Positions 32,567 to 43,502 of a stretch of 64,000 nucleotides of DNA are shown here, in pieces. The position numbers and the translations under genes were made by a program. Each line of letters starts with the position of its first letter. Position 1 is the stretch's first letter. The notes beneath the pieces are model-generated. The model saw only the letters and a list, made by a program, of their open reading frames with translations, ran no database searches and was not told the DNA's origin. Source of the stretch: Amoebophrya sp. A120 (lineage: Eukaryota > Sar > Dinophyceae > Syndiniales > Amoebophryaceae); assembly GCA_905178155.1 (NCBI GenBank), contig CAJINV010000001.1, positions 5,119,994 through 5,183,993 of the forward strand, given 5' to 3'.

Positions 32567-34198
32567 TCAATGTTGATCTCCTTTCATCTCATCGTCTTCG
32601 AGCAGTTGCTGCACGGCGACCCGACCGTTTCCCTTTTTGGTGTACCGAACCAATACAGACTCGCCCCGGTGCGGTTTTCCCGGCCCGGCCACGGCATCCC
32701 CAAGAAAAAAGGAAAAGCAGGCACGATATATTATTTCGAGTGTATGGCAAATAGAATTACTTTTACTTACACAGAAAAATCTGCATTGCATACCCTGAGC
32801 AGCATGCTATGGATTCACCCATGCAGGATTTCCATTTTCTGTGTGTTACTTAGTGTTTATTTCTGCATAGTATGCCTTGCCTGCTTTTTTTCTGTGGGAT
32901 ACACGGTGATGAAGTCGTAGAGCTTCTTCGCGTCCCGCATAAATTCCGCTTCGTCCATCAGCATTCGCACTGGCGCGGTTTGCACCGGCGGCGCTTTGTT
33001 TTTTTCATCCACGAGGTTAATATTTTCGTCGTCGTCCTCCCGCCTAGTGCTGGAGAACGCCGGAGCCACAACGCCAGGTGCCGGTCGTGCTGAAGGCATT
33101 AAGGCTGAGGAACTACGATCCGACTGGGTGAAGACAGGAGTCGGGTGCTGCACCATCTGCAGCCCGAGTAGTTGCGCTTGCATGCCTCCGGGTGGCCCCA
33201 AACCTGTCGGTGACGGGCGGACACCTGCGAATGTTGTACCTCCTGCCAACATCGTGGAGGTGCTACTAACCGTAGAAGCAGATGGCGGGTTCATGGACGG
33301 CGCGGGCGGGAGCCTAGCGAGAGAAGTAGCGGCCTGGGGAGTAGAAGCAGCCGCGCGGCCTGGTGCAGGGTCGTGCACCACCAGCGCTTCACCGCGCTTC
33401 GCCTGCAGGGCCATCTGCCGCTTAGTCAGGGGCGGTGGCGCGCGCGGCGCACCGTAAGGCAGGTCGTCCCCCTCTTCTACCTCATCGTCCAAGTCCCGAG
33501 TGGCCGCGGACCGCTTCCGCCCACTTGCGCGGTTTTTGCCGGGTGGGGGTCCGGAGCCTTTGCTTCGGCCCGCTCCCGCGGTTTCTTCTTTCCGCCGACG
33601 TCGGCCTTGGCGGCGGCCACCCTGAAGTGTTCATGAAAATGTTCGCATCGCGATCGTACCAGATAGAACAAGTAGGAGCATATTCCCTATTTCTTTCGAA
33701 AACTACACGCAGGCAAGTTGCGAAGAACTTTCAGGCACGAGCGCCACTTTTTCTTTTTCTTTCCAGATTCTTCATCTTCATCACCACATTACGCTCCGAA
33801 ATCAATCAGCACGATGCAGCAATATCATGGAACCTACAGTAAAACAAAATTTTGCGATCACAGAAAGAAGCAGCTCGAGATGACCTACTTACATGCTTCG
33901 CGTCCTCCTCGGAGGAAGAGGCAGCCGGACTTGATGACCCCTTCGCGAGGAGCCCTTGGCTGAGCATCCGGATTTCGTCCCCCGTGAGTTCCAGCTCGGT
34001 GTTTTGCTCGTCGAACACCCGCATAGGCCCGGTTTCTGCGTCGCCGGGCTGGGTGCAATCCGTTTCCCGAAGGAAGCTGCAGCTAAATGTACGCCCGGAC
34101 TCCTCCGAGAAAAGCCGTCGCGTGAATGCGTCCACCTTGCGAAGCCTTCCGCACAGTGCGCAGGTGAGAAAGTGCGCTGCGTTCGATTGCGCCGCATC
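32567..34198 (-). CDS. Protein with CW-like zinc finger (5' end unresolved)
   Basis: Three exons join in frame: 34198-33893, 33621-32902, 32689-32567 (1149 nt, 382 residues plus stop). The first has a Cys4 arrangement, LTCALCGRLRKV then FSCSFLRETDC, resembling CW zinc fingers that read histone H3K4 methylation; the family's conserved tryptophans appear to be missing, so the fold is uncertain. The second begins with a very basic Gly/Arg/Lys-rich segment and contains LTKRQMALQAKRGEAL, slightly like the PAPA-1 motif of INO80B. The C-terminus has RGESVLVRYTKKGNGRVAVQ. A nuclear, chromatin-linked role is a reasonable inference. An intron with CAT/GTAAGT and CAG/G ends separates exons 1 and 2, and an introner separates 2 and 3. 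Upstream exons must exist; an ATG at 34474 is one candidate, but I could not find an in-frame splice. Confidence 0.6.
32695..32901. mobile_element. Introner, type D variant (207 bp)
   Basis: Inverted ends CATCCCCAAGAAAAAAGG and TTTTTTTCTGTGGGATA, with inner GCAGGCA/TGCCTGC. The target duplication CACGG is perfect (32690-32694, 32902-32906). Removal joins F-I-T-V to A-G-P-G. Confidence 0.88.
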
Positions 34199-35153
34199 CT
34201 GATGATCGGAGAGGGATTACTATGACCAGCGATTCCACCTTGAACAAACGTTGAATTGCACCCGGATGCACGACCTGCAAAAGATAAAGAAGTAGATGAA
34301 AATGCAGAAGTATACACTTCTGCTTCGCCGTGCTTGCCCTTGCCCGATTCCGATAAGCGGGTCCGCACTCATCGTCGCGTATGCCTTCAGCGCTGCCTGT
34401 CTGGGCTCGTGGGACCGCCGATGCAAGCGCATCCCGCTCGTCCCAGATGGGTCACTCGTTCCAGGAAACGACATTTTCGTTCCAGATGATCAAACCGGGG
34501 GATGTTCACCTTGACATCATAAACGAAGTGAAGACGAAGAGCACCCGCAGTGCAAGTAGTATTGAACCTCCCGCCGAGGAACTTCGCGTTTTTGAAGAAA
34601 GCGCACGTCTCTCCTAGACAAGGAACCTGGATGAAGAAGATCCAGACTCGTTTTTCCATTTAACAGGAAACTCAAACGATATTTACGAACGCAAAATCAC
34701 GAACAACGCTTTTCTTCGTCGAGGTGAGAATTCCCTGGCTTCAGTCCGCCGTCGCCATCTCATCTGTCTCCGCAAATTATGCACACACAAGAAAATTCTC
34801 AGAATACAATGGGTCGGGCTGATATTTTGCTCATTTGTGGTTCGTGCGCCAGGACGATTATTGCCCATCAAGATTGTAGTGTACATAATGAAAGCGCACT
34901 GGGTCGTGGTGTGTAAGCAGGCGGCAAGAAGATGATATCGCCAAAGATCATTTTCGTTTCACGGATAATTGATAACCATAGCAAAGCGTTTCTTGATAGT
35001 TTCGTTTCGTTTTCTTTCATTTTGGTCGTGCATCTAGTTGGATCTATCATAGACGGTTAGGTTACGTTTGGTCGTTTCATTTCTTTCCTCAAGAAAACTC
35101 CAGGCGACGGCTGCGACGTTCCATGACCCCCGCACCATGATCCTGCTAAAAGT
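34199..35153. other. Probable 5' part of the CW-like gene, unresolved
   Basis: Minus-strand open stretches at 34659-34387 and 34474-34300 have protein-like composition and probably contain missing 5' exons. The stretch 34700-35100 shows no supported feature. Confidence 0.35.
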
Positions 35154-38100
35154 TTACAGGTATTTGCGCACGTGCCACATGTCGTCGGGGAGGTGTTCGA
35201 AGAGCGGGCGGAACCTGGGTTCGGATTTGGAGAGGAGCTTGAAGATTTCCAGAACCACCTGCGGGAACTCGTTGTAGTACTTCGCACAATGCTCCACCAG
35301 GTCCACGCACTGCTCGTAGGCCACGGAGGCGGGACTCTCGACCGGCACCCCGATGCGCGCAGACACGAAGAGAAAGTCGGACCCGCCGTCGGGATCGTTC
35401 TTCCGACTCAGGAAGTGCTTCAGGGTGAAGAGCACCTTTTCTGGCATGTCGTGCAGCAGCTTGAACGCCGTGGGAATCACCGAGGCCCCGTACACCTCCT
35501 CGAGCAGCTGCGTGCAGTTCTGCGCGATCGCCTCCGCGATGAAAGAGTGCCGGAAACTCGGCTTCGCGCTCGCACTCTGGATGTACCTAGGAGTGAAATA
35601 ATTTAGAATTTATTAGCAACATGATAATGATTGTCATTGTTCATCTAGACACTCTTTCTATATCTCCTGCATATCGCGTTCTCGATTGGATTTGGAATTC
35701 TTTGTCTTTCGAAGATGAAATCATACGATGAAAATGCAGCAAAATAAAAGCAAAACTCACTACTTTGTCTTCATCGCTGTGTTTATTGCGGCCATGTTTT
35801 CCACGACCTTTGGGAGGTGTGTCGGCACCAGGAACGCTTCGATCGCATGCTTGCCTTCTTTGTGCAGTGAAATAACGGCGCACGCACCAGAAGCGGCATT
35901 CTGAACCTCGAGGTTGCTTCCGGCGAAGTTCAGGGTCGCGCATATTTTCTCCGCGTGAGCTGTGGCGGGTTAATTTTTTTTTTGCTTGTCGTCAAGGCTC
36001 TACATTAAAGCTCAGCTGCTACTGCTTGCAGCTTGGGCAGCTGTTAATTCCTTGGGCGCGTAAGTTGTTGGTATGGTGTTTGTATTTGGTGCTAGCAAAA
36101 CCGAAGTCGTTGTGGCTTCCGGCGATTTCTCAAAATGACCGTCGGTCTTTCAAAATAAATAAGTAAGCGAACCCCTACAAACTGCTGCTTAGAAAAGCAA
36201 GCTCCTGTCTGCAGGAACTGGCAGAAGTGAGGAATATCATGCTGACGACAAGTATACCCTCCGTACAGATATTAAAGGAAGAAATACCAGCTAGCAGCTT
36301 CGTTCTCCCACTGTCCAGATTTCCGGCCTGCGTTACTACTCCAAGGCAGGCTTCCAGGAGCCAGCTGCGATTTGGGACGCTTTTGTCTGCGTGCACTGAT
36401 TCCATGAGAGTGGTTATCCAACAAAAAAGCATTCTAGGTGTAACTTTTTCTCAGCGGAGCACCATCAACACAAATGTGTCATCTGGGATGAAGACAGCCA
36501 AAAATCTCATGCGCAATTTAATAAGTACGAGTACGTGAAAAACAAAAACCGGCGCTTGAATAGACCCTAGAATGCATGTACAGCATAACAGACACAGATG
36601 CAATTAGTATCGTTTTGGATTTGGTCTTGCATGTCGCGCATCACAAAGTTACACTAACAATCTTTTTTTCTTGGATAATGGTGGTTTTTTGGATCAAGTC
36701 GGAGTCGATCACCGGCTCTGGGTTGTAAGTGCTCATGTATTTCAGCGCCGTGTAAAACTCCAGCAGCAGCAGCCAATCCACCGATGCCTTCTCGCCCCGC
36801 GGCGCAAAACTGCTCAGCACTGTCACGATGGCTTTTATGAGACCGGTCCCGTTCACACTGCTGTCTCGGCTAGTCGCCCAACGGTTGCAGCACTTACCGA
36901 TGGCGTAGAGAACTGTTAGGATTATTAATTTTTATGAATATGTATAAATGGTTTTCTTTTTTATGTGTCATCGAGAACTATTTATCGTCCTCGAGTTTTG
37001 CTTTTGTGTAGACGATAGCATGAGAATCAGACTCCGATGCCAAACTGGTGTTGACTCGGCCTACTTACTAAGAGCACGTACCTTTTTTCTCCTCCTCGTC
37101 AGTAGTGTCGCTTGTTGATTCTATGATGCTCCCCAATGTTTTTCCCACTGCTATGGACGCGCACCATTCTCGACCAGACTTGTAGTGTAAGACGCGCTCT
37201 AGTACCTGTTGCATTTTTACAGATTAAAGAGGGACCACAAGTGACTCTCAAAAAAAACGGCTACCAGATACGCCGCGGATCGGATGAGCCGCGAATCTGC
37301 GCGATGCGCTTTGTCTCACGTTTCACAGATGAAGAAAAATCGTTCTTCAAAAAGCAGAATTTTCAAGTACTTTTGCGGTTGCGCGTTGTAGCTGCTTTTC
37401 GCCGAGCAAAGCGTTGAAGTCAACGTGCTGGTTGCCGAACTCCACTGCGAAATCAGCATCGCTACCTGTTTTGCGTTTTTATCTTTATTCGTGCCGGTCG
37501 TCGCTGACAAACATTCACAAGTACTGTAATATCTCCTATGGTTTCTTCTACCAGGTGGATGCACATGCAACACAATTTCGCGCATCCAGCCTGCTGTGAA
37601 ACAAACTTTTCGCAGTTTTTTATTCTTTAGCTGTAGTACTACCTTCTACGGCCGCGATTTCGAGTACTTGATTTATGGTCGCGATTGAAAAGCCGTTGGC
37701 CGGGTACCCCTTAAGCTGCTCCGCTATTCTTTGCCACGAGCGATGCCCGTACCCGATGGTTGCCTGTGTGTAGAGGGTGAAGGTTTACGTATGTCATGTC
37801 TCACAAAATGCACCACGCACTGGCTTCCTGTTCCTGCGGAATGCAACAACAATTTATTCCCATTGACACTACAGCTAAACCTGGCAAATAAACAATCGGG
37901 TTTTAGCTGTAAGAACGTGAACGACCTCTACTTCACGTTCAAACAGCGAGGTTCTTTTATAAATATAAGTATTTACGTCATCGCCCTTGACTGATGCAGC
38001 TTGTTCGGGTAGGTACGGATGCCTTTTGGCGAGGGTCGAAGGCACGGGGTGCTCCGTAAAGCCGTCGGCGTTGCTGTTTGGGTGCATATGGATTGTAAAA

Positions 38101-38411
38101 GTGTCTGGGTCTGGAATGCTGTTTTTGGACTCTAAAAAAATTTGTATTGCATGACCAGCAAGAGGGGTACAGTTTTTGCTACACGGACAGGGCATTTCTC
38201 ATGCGGAAGGTAGTACATCAGGAAGCCCTCTGAAAGTCTGCGATGCTAGGTCAAGCATTACAGGCATCATGGGTCATGAGAAGTATGCATGACAAATCTC
38301 GCACTCGTCTTCCAGACCCAGACACTTTTGCATTTGATAATACACCTGCACCAGCAGATCCGCGTCGCCCTCGATCGGTAGGGTGTGTGGGCAAATGTCG
38401 TTATTCGGCAT
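35154..38411 (-). CDS. Unknown helical (armadillo-like) protein, 535 residues
   Basis: Nine exons: 38411-38340, 38081-37977, 37763-37643, 37465-37371, 37205-37082, 36912-36678, 36409-36183, 35959-35764, 35586-35154, totalling 1608 nt = 536 codons. Every junction stays in frame, which is the main support, since most exons are too short to stand out as open frames. Two introns are introners and six are conventional. I do not recognise the family. The sequence is almost all helical, with patterns such as GLIKAIVTVLSSFAP and QNAASGACAVISLHKEG that recall armadillo/HEAT repeats. The last exon encodes a compact helical domain ending DMWHVRKYL. No signal or membrane segment is seen. An ARM-type scaffold is an inference. 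Confidence 0.75.
36415..36677. mobile_element. Introner, type D (263 bp)
   Basis: Ends TATCCAACAAAAAAG and TTTTTTTCTTGGATA, with inner GTGTAAC/GTTACAC. Flanks GTGGT/ATGGT match at 4/5. It separates exons 6 and 7 of the armadillo-like gene. Confidence 0.87.
38087..38339. mobile_element. Introner, type A (253 bp)
   Basis: TIRs with AAAGTGTCTGGGTCTGG. Flanks GTGCA/ATACA match at 3/5, both differences being transitions. It separates exons 1 and 2 of the armadillo-like gene, joining V-Q-V-Y to P-N-S-N. Confidence 0.87.
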
Positions 38412-40149
38412 GTTGACGTCGTCGTCGCTTGTTCGTGTTCGCCTCTACTTCTATATTTCAACAGGACTTGTTTTTCTCACAGGAGATGCTGAGGAATTTT
38501 CATCCACAACCTACTTCCAGACCGTTGCGGCTAGCGACGAGTTTTGTTGCCGCTGCTCCCTTTCTCGATTGCTGCGGGCTAAGTGTCCAACTAGAGTACG
38601 CAACTGGCTAGTCAACTTTTCGTTTCAGCAGGGTCTGTGTAAGTACCGGTCAAAGTAGCCTCAGAACCGGTGGAGTTTTTTAGCAAACAGGGGAAGCTGC
38701 CGTAGAAGAGGATGATTTTGCCGTGGTGGCTCGTAAGTACTTGCAGTGGTGCTTTGGAATCTTGAATCTGGTTGGGTACGAAGATTGCAACGTCCAGTTT
38801 CTTTGAGTTGCGCTCACCGACAGACCTTGCGGAAGTGACTTTTCAGATGTTCTTGTGTTAGTTGTTCGTTGCTGAGACAGCTGAGAAAATTCGACTCGAA
38901 GTCAATATGTTGTCAAAACCGGAAAGGAGCTGTCTGTGCTCCAAAGGGCCATGTATTAGTATTCCTTCTTGTTGTACTCTCGGAATAAAGGACTTCGGAA
39001 GGTCTCCTCGTGTCTCTATTGCTATTCTGGTTTGCGAGATTCATCAAATTGCATGGATGCATGCAAATAACCGCGCTGGGACTACTGTAGCCCGTCCTCA
39101 TCTTGTTCTTTATTTTGTGTGCTAGTAGGAGCACTGCTACAGTACAGCGACACGACGGGAAAGCTCTTTCGTGCACAGAAGATGCTCTCTCGTCGTTCTC
39201 ATTGCTGCACACGATCAAACGACTATCGATCACGATCCGGACAGAGAAAACGAACAAAATAAGTGCCAATCTAGTTCACGGAACCTTCCACCTCTCTCAC
39301 AATCTTCACGACGATGCGACTTGTGTAGTGCTGATGTTACGTGTACAAAAACGATAAAATCTCTCAGGCACGACATGCCCGACGACAGTGGTTAGCAGTG
39401 AGGGAGAAAACATGGGTCTGTTTCGCACTGGTATCAATTGATATTTCAAGCTTCGCGCATCGTTCCGGCGACGTCGCAACTTGAATTTGTTTCGTGTGTT
39501 TATTCTTTGTTTCGATCGGATACTGGGTTTCATAATTTCCTAGTCTTGTCGCTGAACGCTCTGCCTTGCGGTAGAGCAGTCCATCGTGTCGCCTGATTCG
39601 TCCTTGCTATCATCGAAAGGAAAGACAGAAAATTACGCTACTAACTTTCAAACCGCAAGCCCTTCTGTGAGCACGGCGTCACTGTCAGAGAAAACCAAAC
39701 CGAAATTCTAAAGATGAAATGCAAATCAGCGCAAATGCAACTTCTTTTTGTCGCAAGAACAAAAGATAGAAGCAAAGGCACGTCACAGGAGAAAGAAGAA
39801 AAACTAAATTGGAATTCGTGTCTGACAGAAAACGTATAGCATCAGTTGGATCGTCCAAATTTTCCGTCGATTCTCACAAAACTGTGGTTCCGGAAATTCC
39901 GCCAGGGAATCGTTGAAAGTGGAACAGAAAAGAATGAGAAAGCTTTCCTCAAGTTCTAAAAACAGCAGAGAAGAAGCACATGCACAAGTACAAACTACCA
40001 CTACATGCGATCATTCTCCAAGGACAAGATATCTATATCATTCTTTCGGCTATCTAATATCGCTATAAAAAACGCGCATAAAGAATGACCAACCATCTTG
40101 ATAACATGCTTAACGTCCACCTCTATAGTTTCAGAGGCGGACCCTAGCC
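38412..40149. other. Gene-free stretch
   Basis: About 1.7 kb between the armadillo-like start and the PUB-gene stop. Open frames on both strands are short, with no motif or splice support. I see no introner or tandem repeat. Confidence 0.4.
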
Positions 40150-42502
40150 TCAGCCGCGACGCACCGGCTTCGGGAGGTCGCCAACCGTCTTGATTCTTGC
40201 CCCGCCGCGGCCTCCGCCCGGAGCGGGGGGAGGCGCCCCGCCGCTACTGCCGCCACCGCCGCCGCTGAAGGGGTTCCACCAAGACCCGCCGTCGTCGTCG
40301 TTCGAACAGGTTGTTCCAGCGACACCGCTCTGCAGACGTGCCTGGTCCTCCGCGGCCTTCCGTTGCAGATTCGGATCCTTCTGGTACTGCTTGTATTTCG
40401 CCTGCTGCAGCGCGCGCAGGTCGTTCTTATCGTCGGCAACTCGGGTGGCCTGGCGCTCGGCCTGTGTCGTGATCGTGAATAATTCAATCGATTTAAAACA
40501 AATTTCAATTTTTATAGATAGCGATGGGTCGATCTAGAAGTAAAATGCGACTACAAGGAGCGACTTCTAACTAGCGCGCTCGGACAGCGTCGAGGAGGAT
40601 GAGCACGCAAAGTAACTTTTCACAGGTCGTTCCTGCCCACGCCGGTGAGAGAAGTGAATCCTATCGGACAAGAAGTAGAATTCTTCTCTTCATAGGAAAC
40701 TTAAGCAACAAGCGAAGCGCTTTACTAGGTAAGTACCTCTTTCTGAAAGTTGTGCGAGGGTCGGATGTGATTGTCCGTGGGTTGGCCGTTCATTAAGGGT
40801 TCGGACATTTCCTTGAGCTCTACGCTGCTGCCCTTGTACTTGCTACTTCGCTCTTGGACGGGTATTGGTTTCGGGGTCGGGTTCGAGCTCGCGCTGCTGG
40901 CGCCGCCGAAATTGAAATAATCGCTGAAGCCCTGGCTGCTCTGCTGGGAAGACGGCGACCGGTTCGCGAACTGCGCAGCCTTCTGCTTACGAAGCTCTTG
41001 CAATGACAGCGCGGCTGTGGTTGAATTAGATAGAAATTCACATGCTATATGTTTTTTGTTTTGCTTCTGGGATGGGCAGCAGCTCATACATTTTTCTCTT
41101 GCTCCTGCACTTTTTTTTTTCACCATTTTTCATGCTCTTTCGAATTACGTTGAAACTAGTTTGGAAGAGCAGGAGAGCTGCTGGACAGATGAAACAAATC
41201 ACGACAGGCATTCAATTGCGGACCAGAAATTAGTTTCGCTGTGCTACAAGGTTTTTAACTGTAGCGTTTTTTACTTCGCCACAACATTGATCTTTGAGGC
41301 AGATATCAACGCAAATCCAAAAAAAACTGCACAGTATAAAAAATGCCTCTATACCTTGATTTTCCATTTCCTCTTTTGCTCGTTTGTTCTGGAACTGAAA
41401 GGCGCTTTTCGGCGCCACCGAGGCCTTATTTCCGCCCGCAGGAACGACGGTGTCTTTGCTGCTCGGACTATTTGTTGGACCTGCTGACTGTCCGTTTTCC
41501 TGCGGTGCGAAAGTGCCAGACCCTGCTGTTGATATTGCGCCGATCGCAGCAGCAGTAGATGCAGCAGCACTCCTGTTCATCGCCCCGCCGGCTTTATTTT
41601 TCGCAAAAAACGCCTTCGCTTCCATTATTCTGCCGGGGTAGTCGCTGACATTGAGCATGAGGTCGTCTGGGAGAATATCCTGTGTAGAAGCGTCGCCATC
41701 CCATAGTCAAGTTGGGAACTTAGCAACACAAATCTAGAAGTTTTGGGAGCCATGCATGACAAGCTGCAGTCCGTAGTGTAGTGCGGGTTCGTGAGGGCAG
41801 CCGCATCACAAATCCGTCCGCTGATCCTGTTTCCAGCAATACAAATCCCAAAACACGACTAGAAATGCCACTCATGGGGACCTGCATTGCAAATGCTTCT
41901 GTACATGCATATCTGCATGACAACTATGGGTTGGGACGTTTTTACTCAGGATAGAGAAACAACGTGTCCTCGTCGAGGAGCTCCCAGCCCATGAGCAACA
42001 ACGCTTCTAAAGCCGGGTCGACCGAAGTAATGTTGAGGTGGATCTTCGGGTTGCTGAGCTTTATCCTCTTGAACTTCTCCTGCGTTGGATCGGCCACGAC
42101 GTTCTTGATCAACTTCTCGATGATCGTATCCTATTTAAAAACGTCCCCACCCCATAGTTGTAATGCAAATCCGCATGCTGAAAATGTTTCTCATGCGGAG
42201 CCCCATGAGAAGCATTTTCAAATCGTGTTTTGCAATTTGTCATGCTCCAATCAGCACGCTATGCTAGATCTGTGATGCTGCTGAGCTAGCTCAAACAGCA
42301 CTACACTACGAATCCAAATTTGTCATGCAAAACAGCCAAAACTTGTGGATTTGTCTAGCCGATTCCCCATCTTGACTATGGTGTGGGGACGTTTTTACTC
42401 AGGATAGATCGTCAGACTGGCTTCCGCGTTCTCGGGAGGGATATTGCGCAGGCTCTCCTCCCAGGGGAGGAGCTCCCGCCCGCCACTCGACGCGGTGGGC
42501 AT
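40150..42502 (-). CDS. PUB-domain protein, 389 residues
   Basis: Five exons: 42502-42407, 42121-41954, 41670-41355, 41014-40737, 40461-40150 (1170 nt = 390 codons). Residues about 10-95 match the PUB/PUG domain, seen in peptide N-glycanase and UBX proteins, where it binds the tail of the p97/Cdc48 AAA ATPase. Recognised by IEKLIKNVVADPTQEKFKRI, then KLSNPKI, then ALEALLLMGWELLDEDTLFL. Two introners split this domain precisely. The rest is low in complexity (Ala/Ser/Gln-rich, then a Gly-rich segment with PFSGGGGGSSGG), with charged helical stretches (LQELRKQKAAQF and ALQQAKYKQYQKDP). A role as a p97 adaptor is inferred from the domain. Introns 3 and 4 are GT-AG. Confidence 0.85.
41676..41953. 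mobile_element. Introner, type B (278 bp)
   Basis: Ends TATCCTG...CAGGATA, somewhat diverged left arm. The target duplication GAGAA is perfect (41671-41675, 41954-41958). It lies at the end of the PUB domain; removal joins T-L-F-L to P-D-D. Confidence 0.93.
42127..42406. mobile_element. Introner, type B (280 bp)
   Basis: TIRs contain AAAACGTCCCCACCCCATAG. The target duplication GATCG is perfect (42122-42126, 42407-42411). Removal joins L-T-I to I-E-K at the start of the PUB domain. The sliding window of the repeat offers no GT or AG. Confidence 0.95.
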
Positions 42503-43502
42503 GGGGATTTCTTATGATCGCAGGTGCTTGAATTTACTTAATGATACACGGCATAAAGGGTAGGGGGAGTCGCGCACACCATCAATCATCTCAGAGCTAC
42601 TAAAGTGTACAGATTCTATCTAAGATTCGGTGGGTGGTCGTGGTGGTGCTGGAATAGTGAGTGCATCGAAAAAAGCTGAGAGGTACGGTGATGTTCCTGT
42701 TCATCTACACAAAACCAAAAGAACGAGATTCTATGTTGGCTATGGGGTAACTAAAAGGGTTCCAGGGATCCTCCCACCTAGAAGTCCTGTAAAAAAATCG
42801 ATCATGGGGCATTGCTAGAGTAAGAACGATATCGGTCTGGAGCGAAAACGACGGTGAACGAGGAAGACATGAGGAACGATGATGGCCTTCCGAGCTGCGT
42901 TGGCTCGCACTGGTGCCATTTGTGTTGCTGTCTCTCTAACCGAGGCCTGTTTTGTAGTTTCCTCTCTTTGCACGAAAATGGTGAATGGACTTGAATACAA
43001 TACCGAATAAAGAAGTCTGATGTTTCAAGAAGAAGATTTTCGGAATCGGAACACTGAACTGTGACTTTGAAAATAGACGTCTTTTGTGCGATCTTACCAT
43101 GTACTTTGTTTCATCGATCTGTATGCTGAGCGAAACCTAAAAATGTAGCGTACATTTTGAATCCAAATCTTACAAAGTTTTTTCGGCTTGTTCATTTGCA
43201 TCCTTCATCTATGTATGGCATTTCATGACGTGTAGTATCTATACTCACCCTGCTCCATCCTTCCACAAAGTCTGCAAAAACAAATCCACAGACAAAAAAA
43301 AAGCTATGCTGCGGTGCTATGTTGAAAGTTGCAACTCTATCAATAAAAACTGGAAACATCCTGACCGCGGGCATATTAGAATGAGGAGGTATACAAGTAC
43401 CAGAAAAAGTTGGTTCGCGTAATTGAAAAAATATTTCGTGCGCCCTTTTTGTTCCGAACGCAAGCGAGAATGAATTCGAACTTCCGTGGTCGATTCTGGG
43501 AC
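42503..43502. other. Gene-free stretch
   Basis: About 1 kb upstream of the PUB gene. No feature supported; frames are short and lack motifs. Confidence 0.4.

Noticed and set aside
32410-32570. Possible exon with NIEALQLYCAEDEQ
   Set aside because: No defensible start or splice sites, and an upstream stop in frame.
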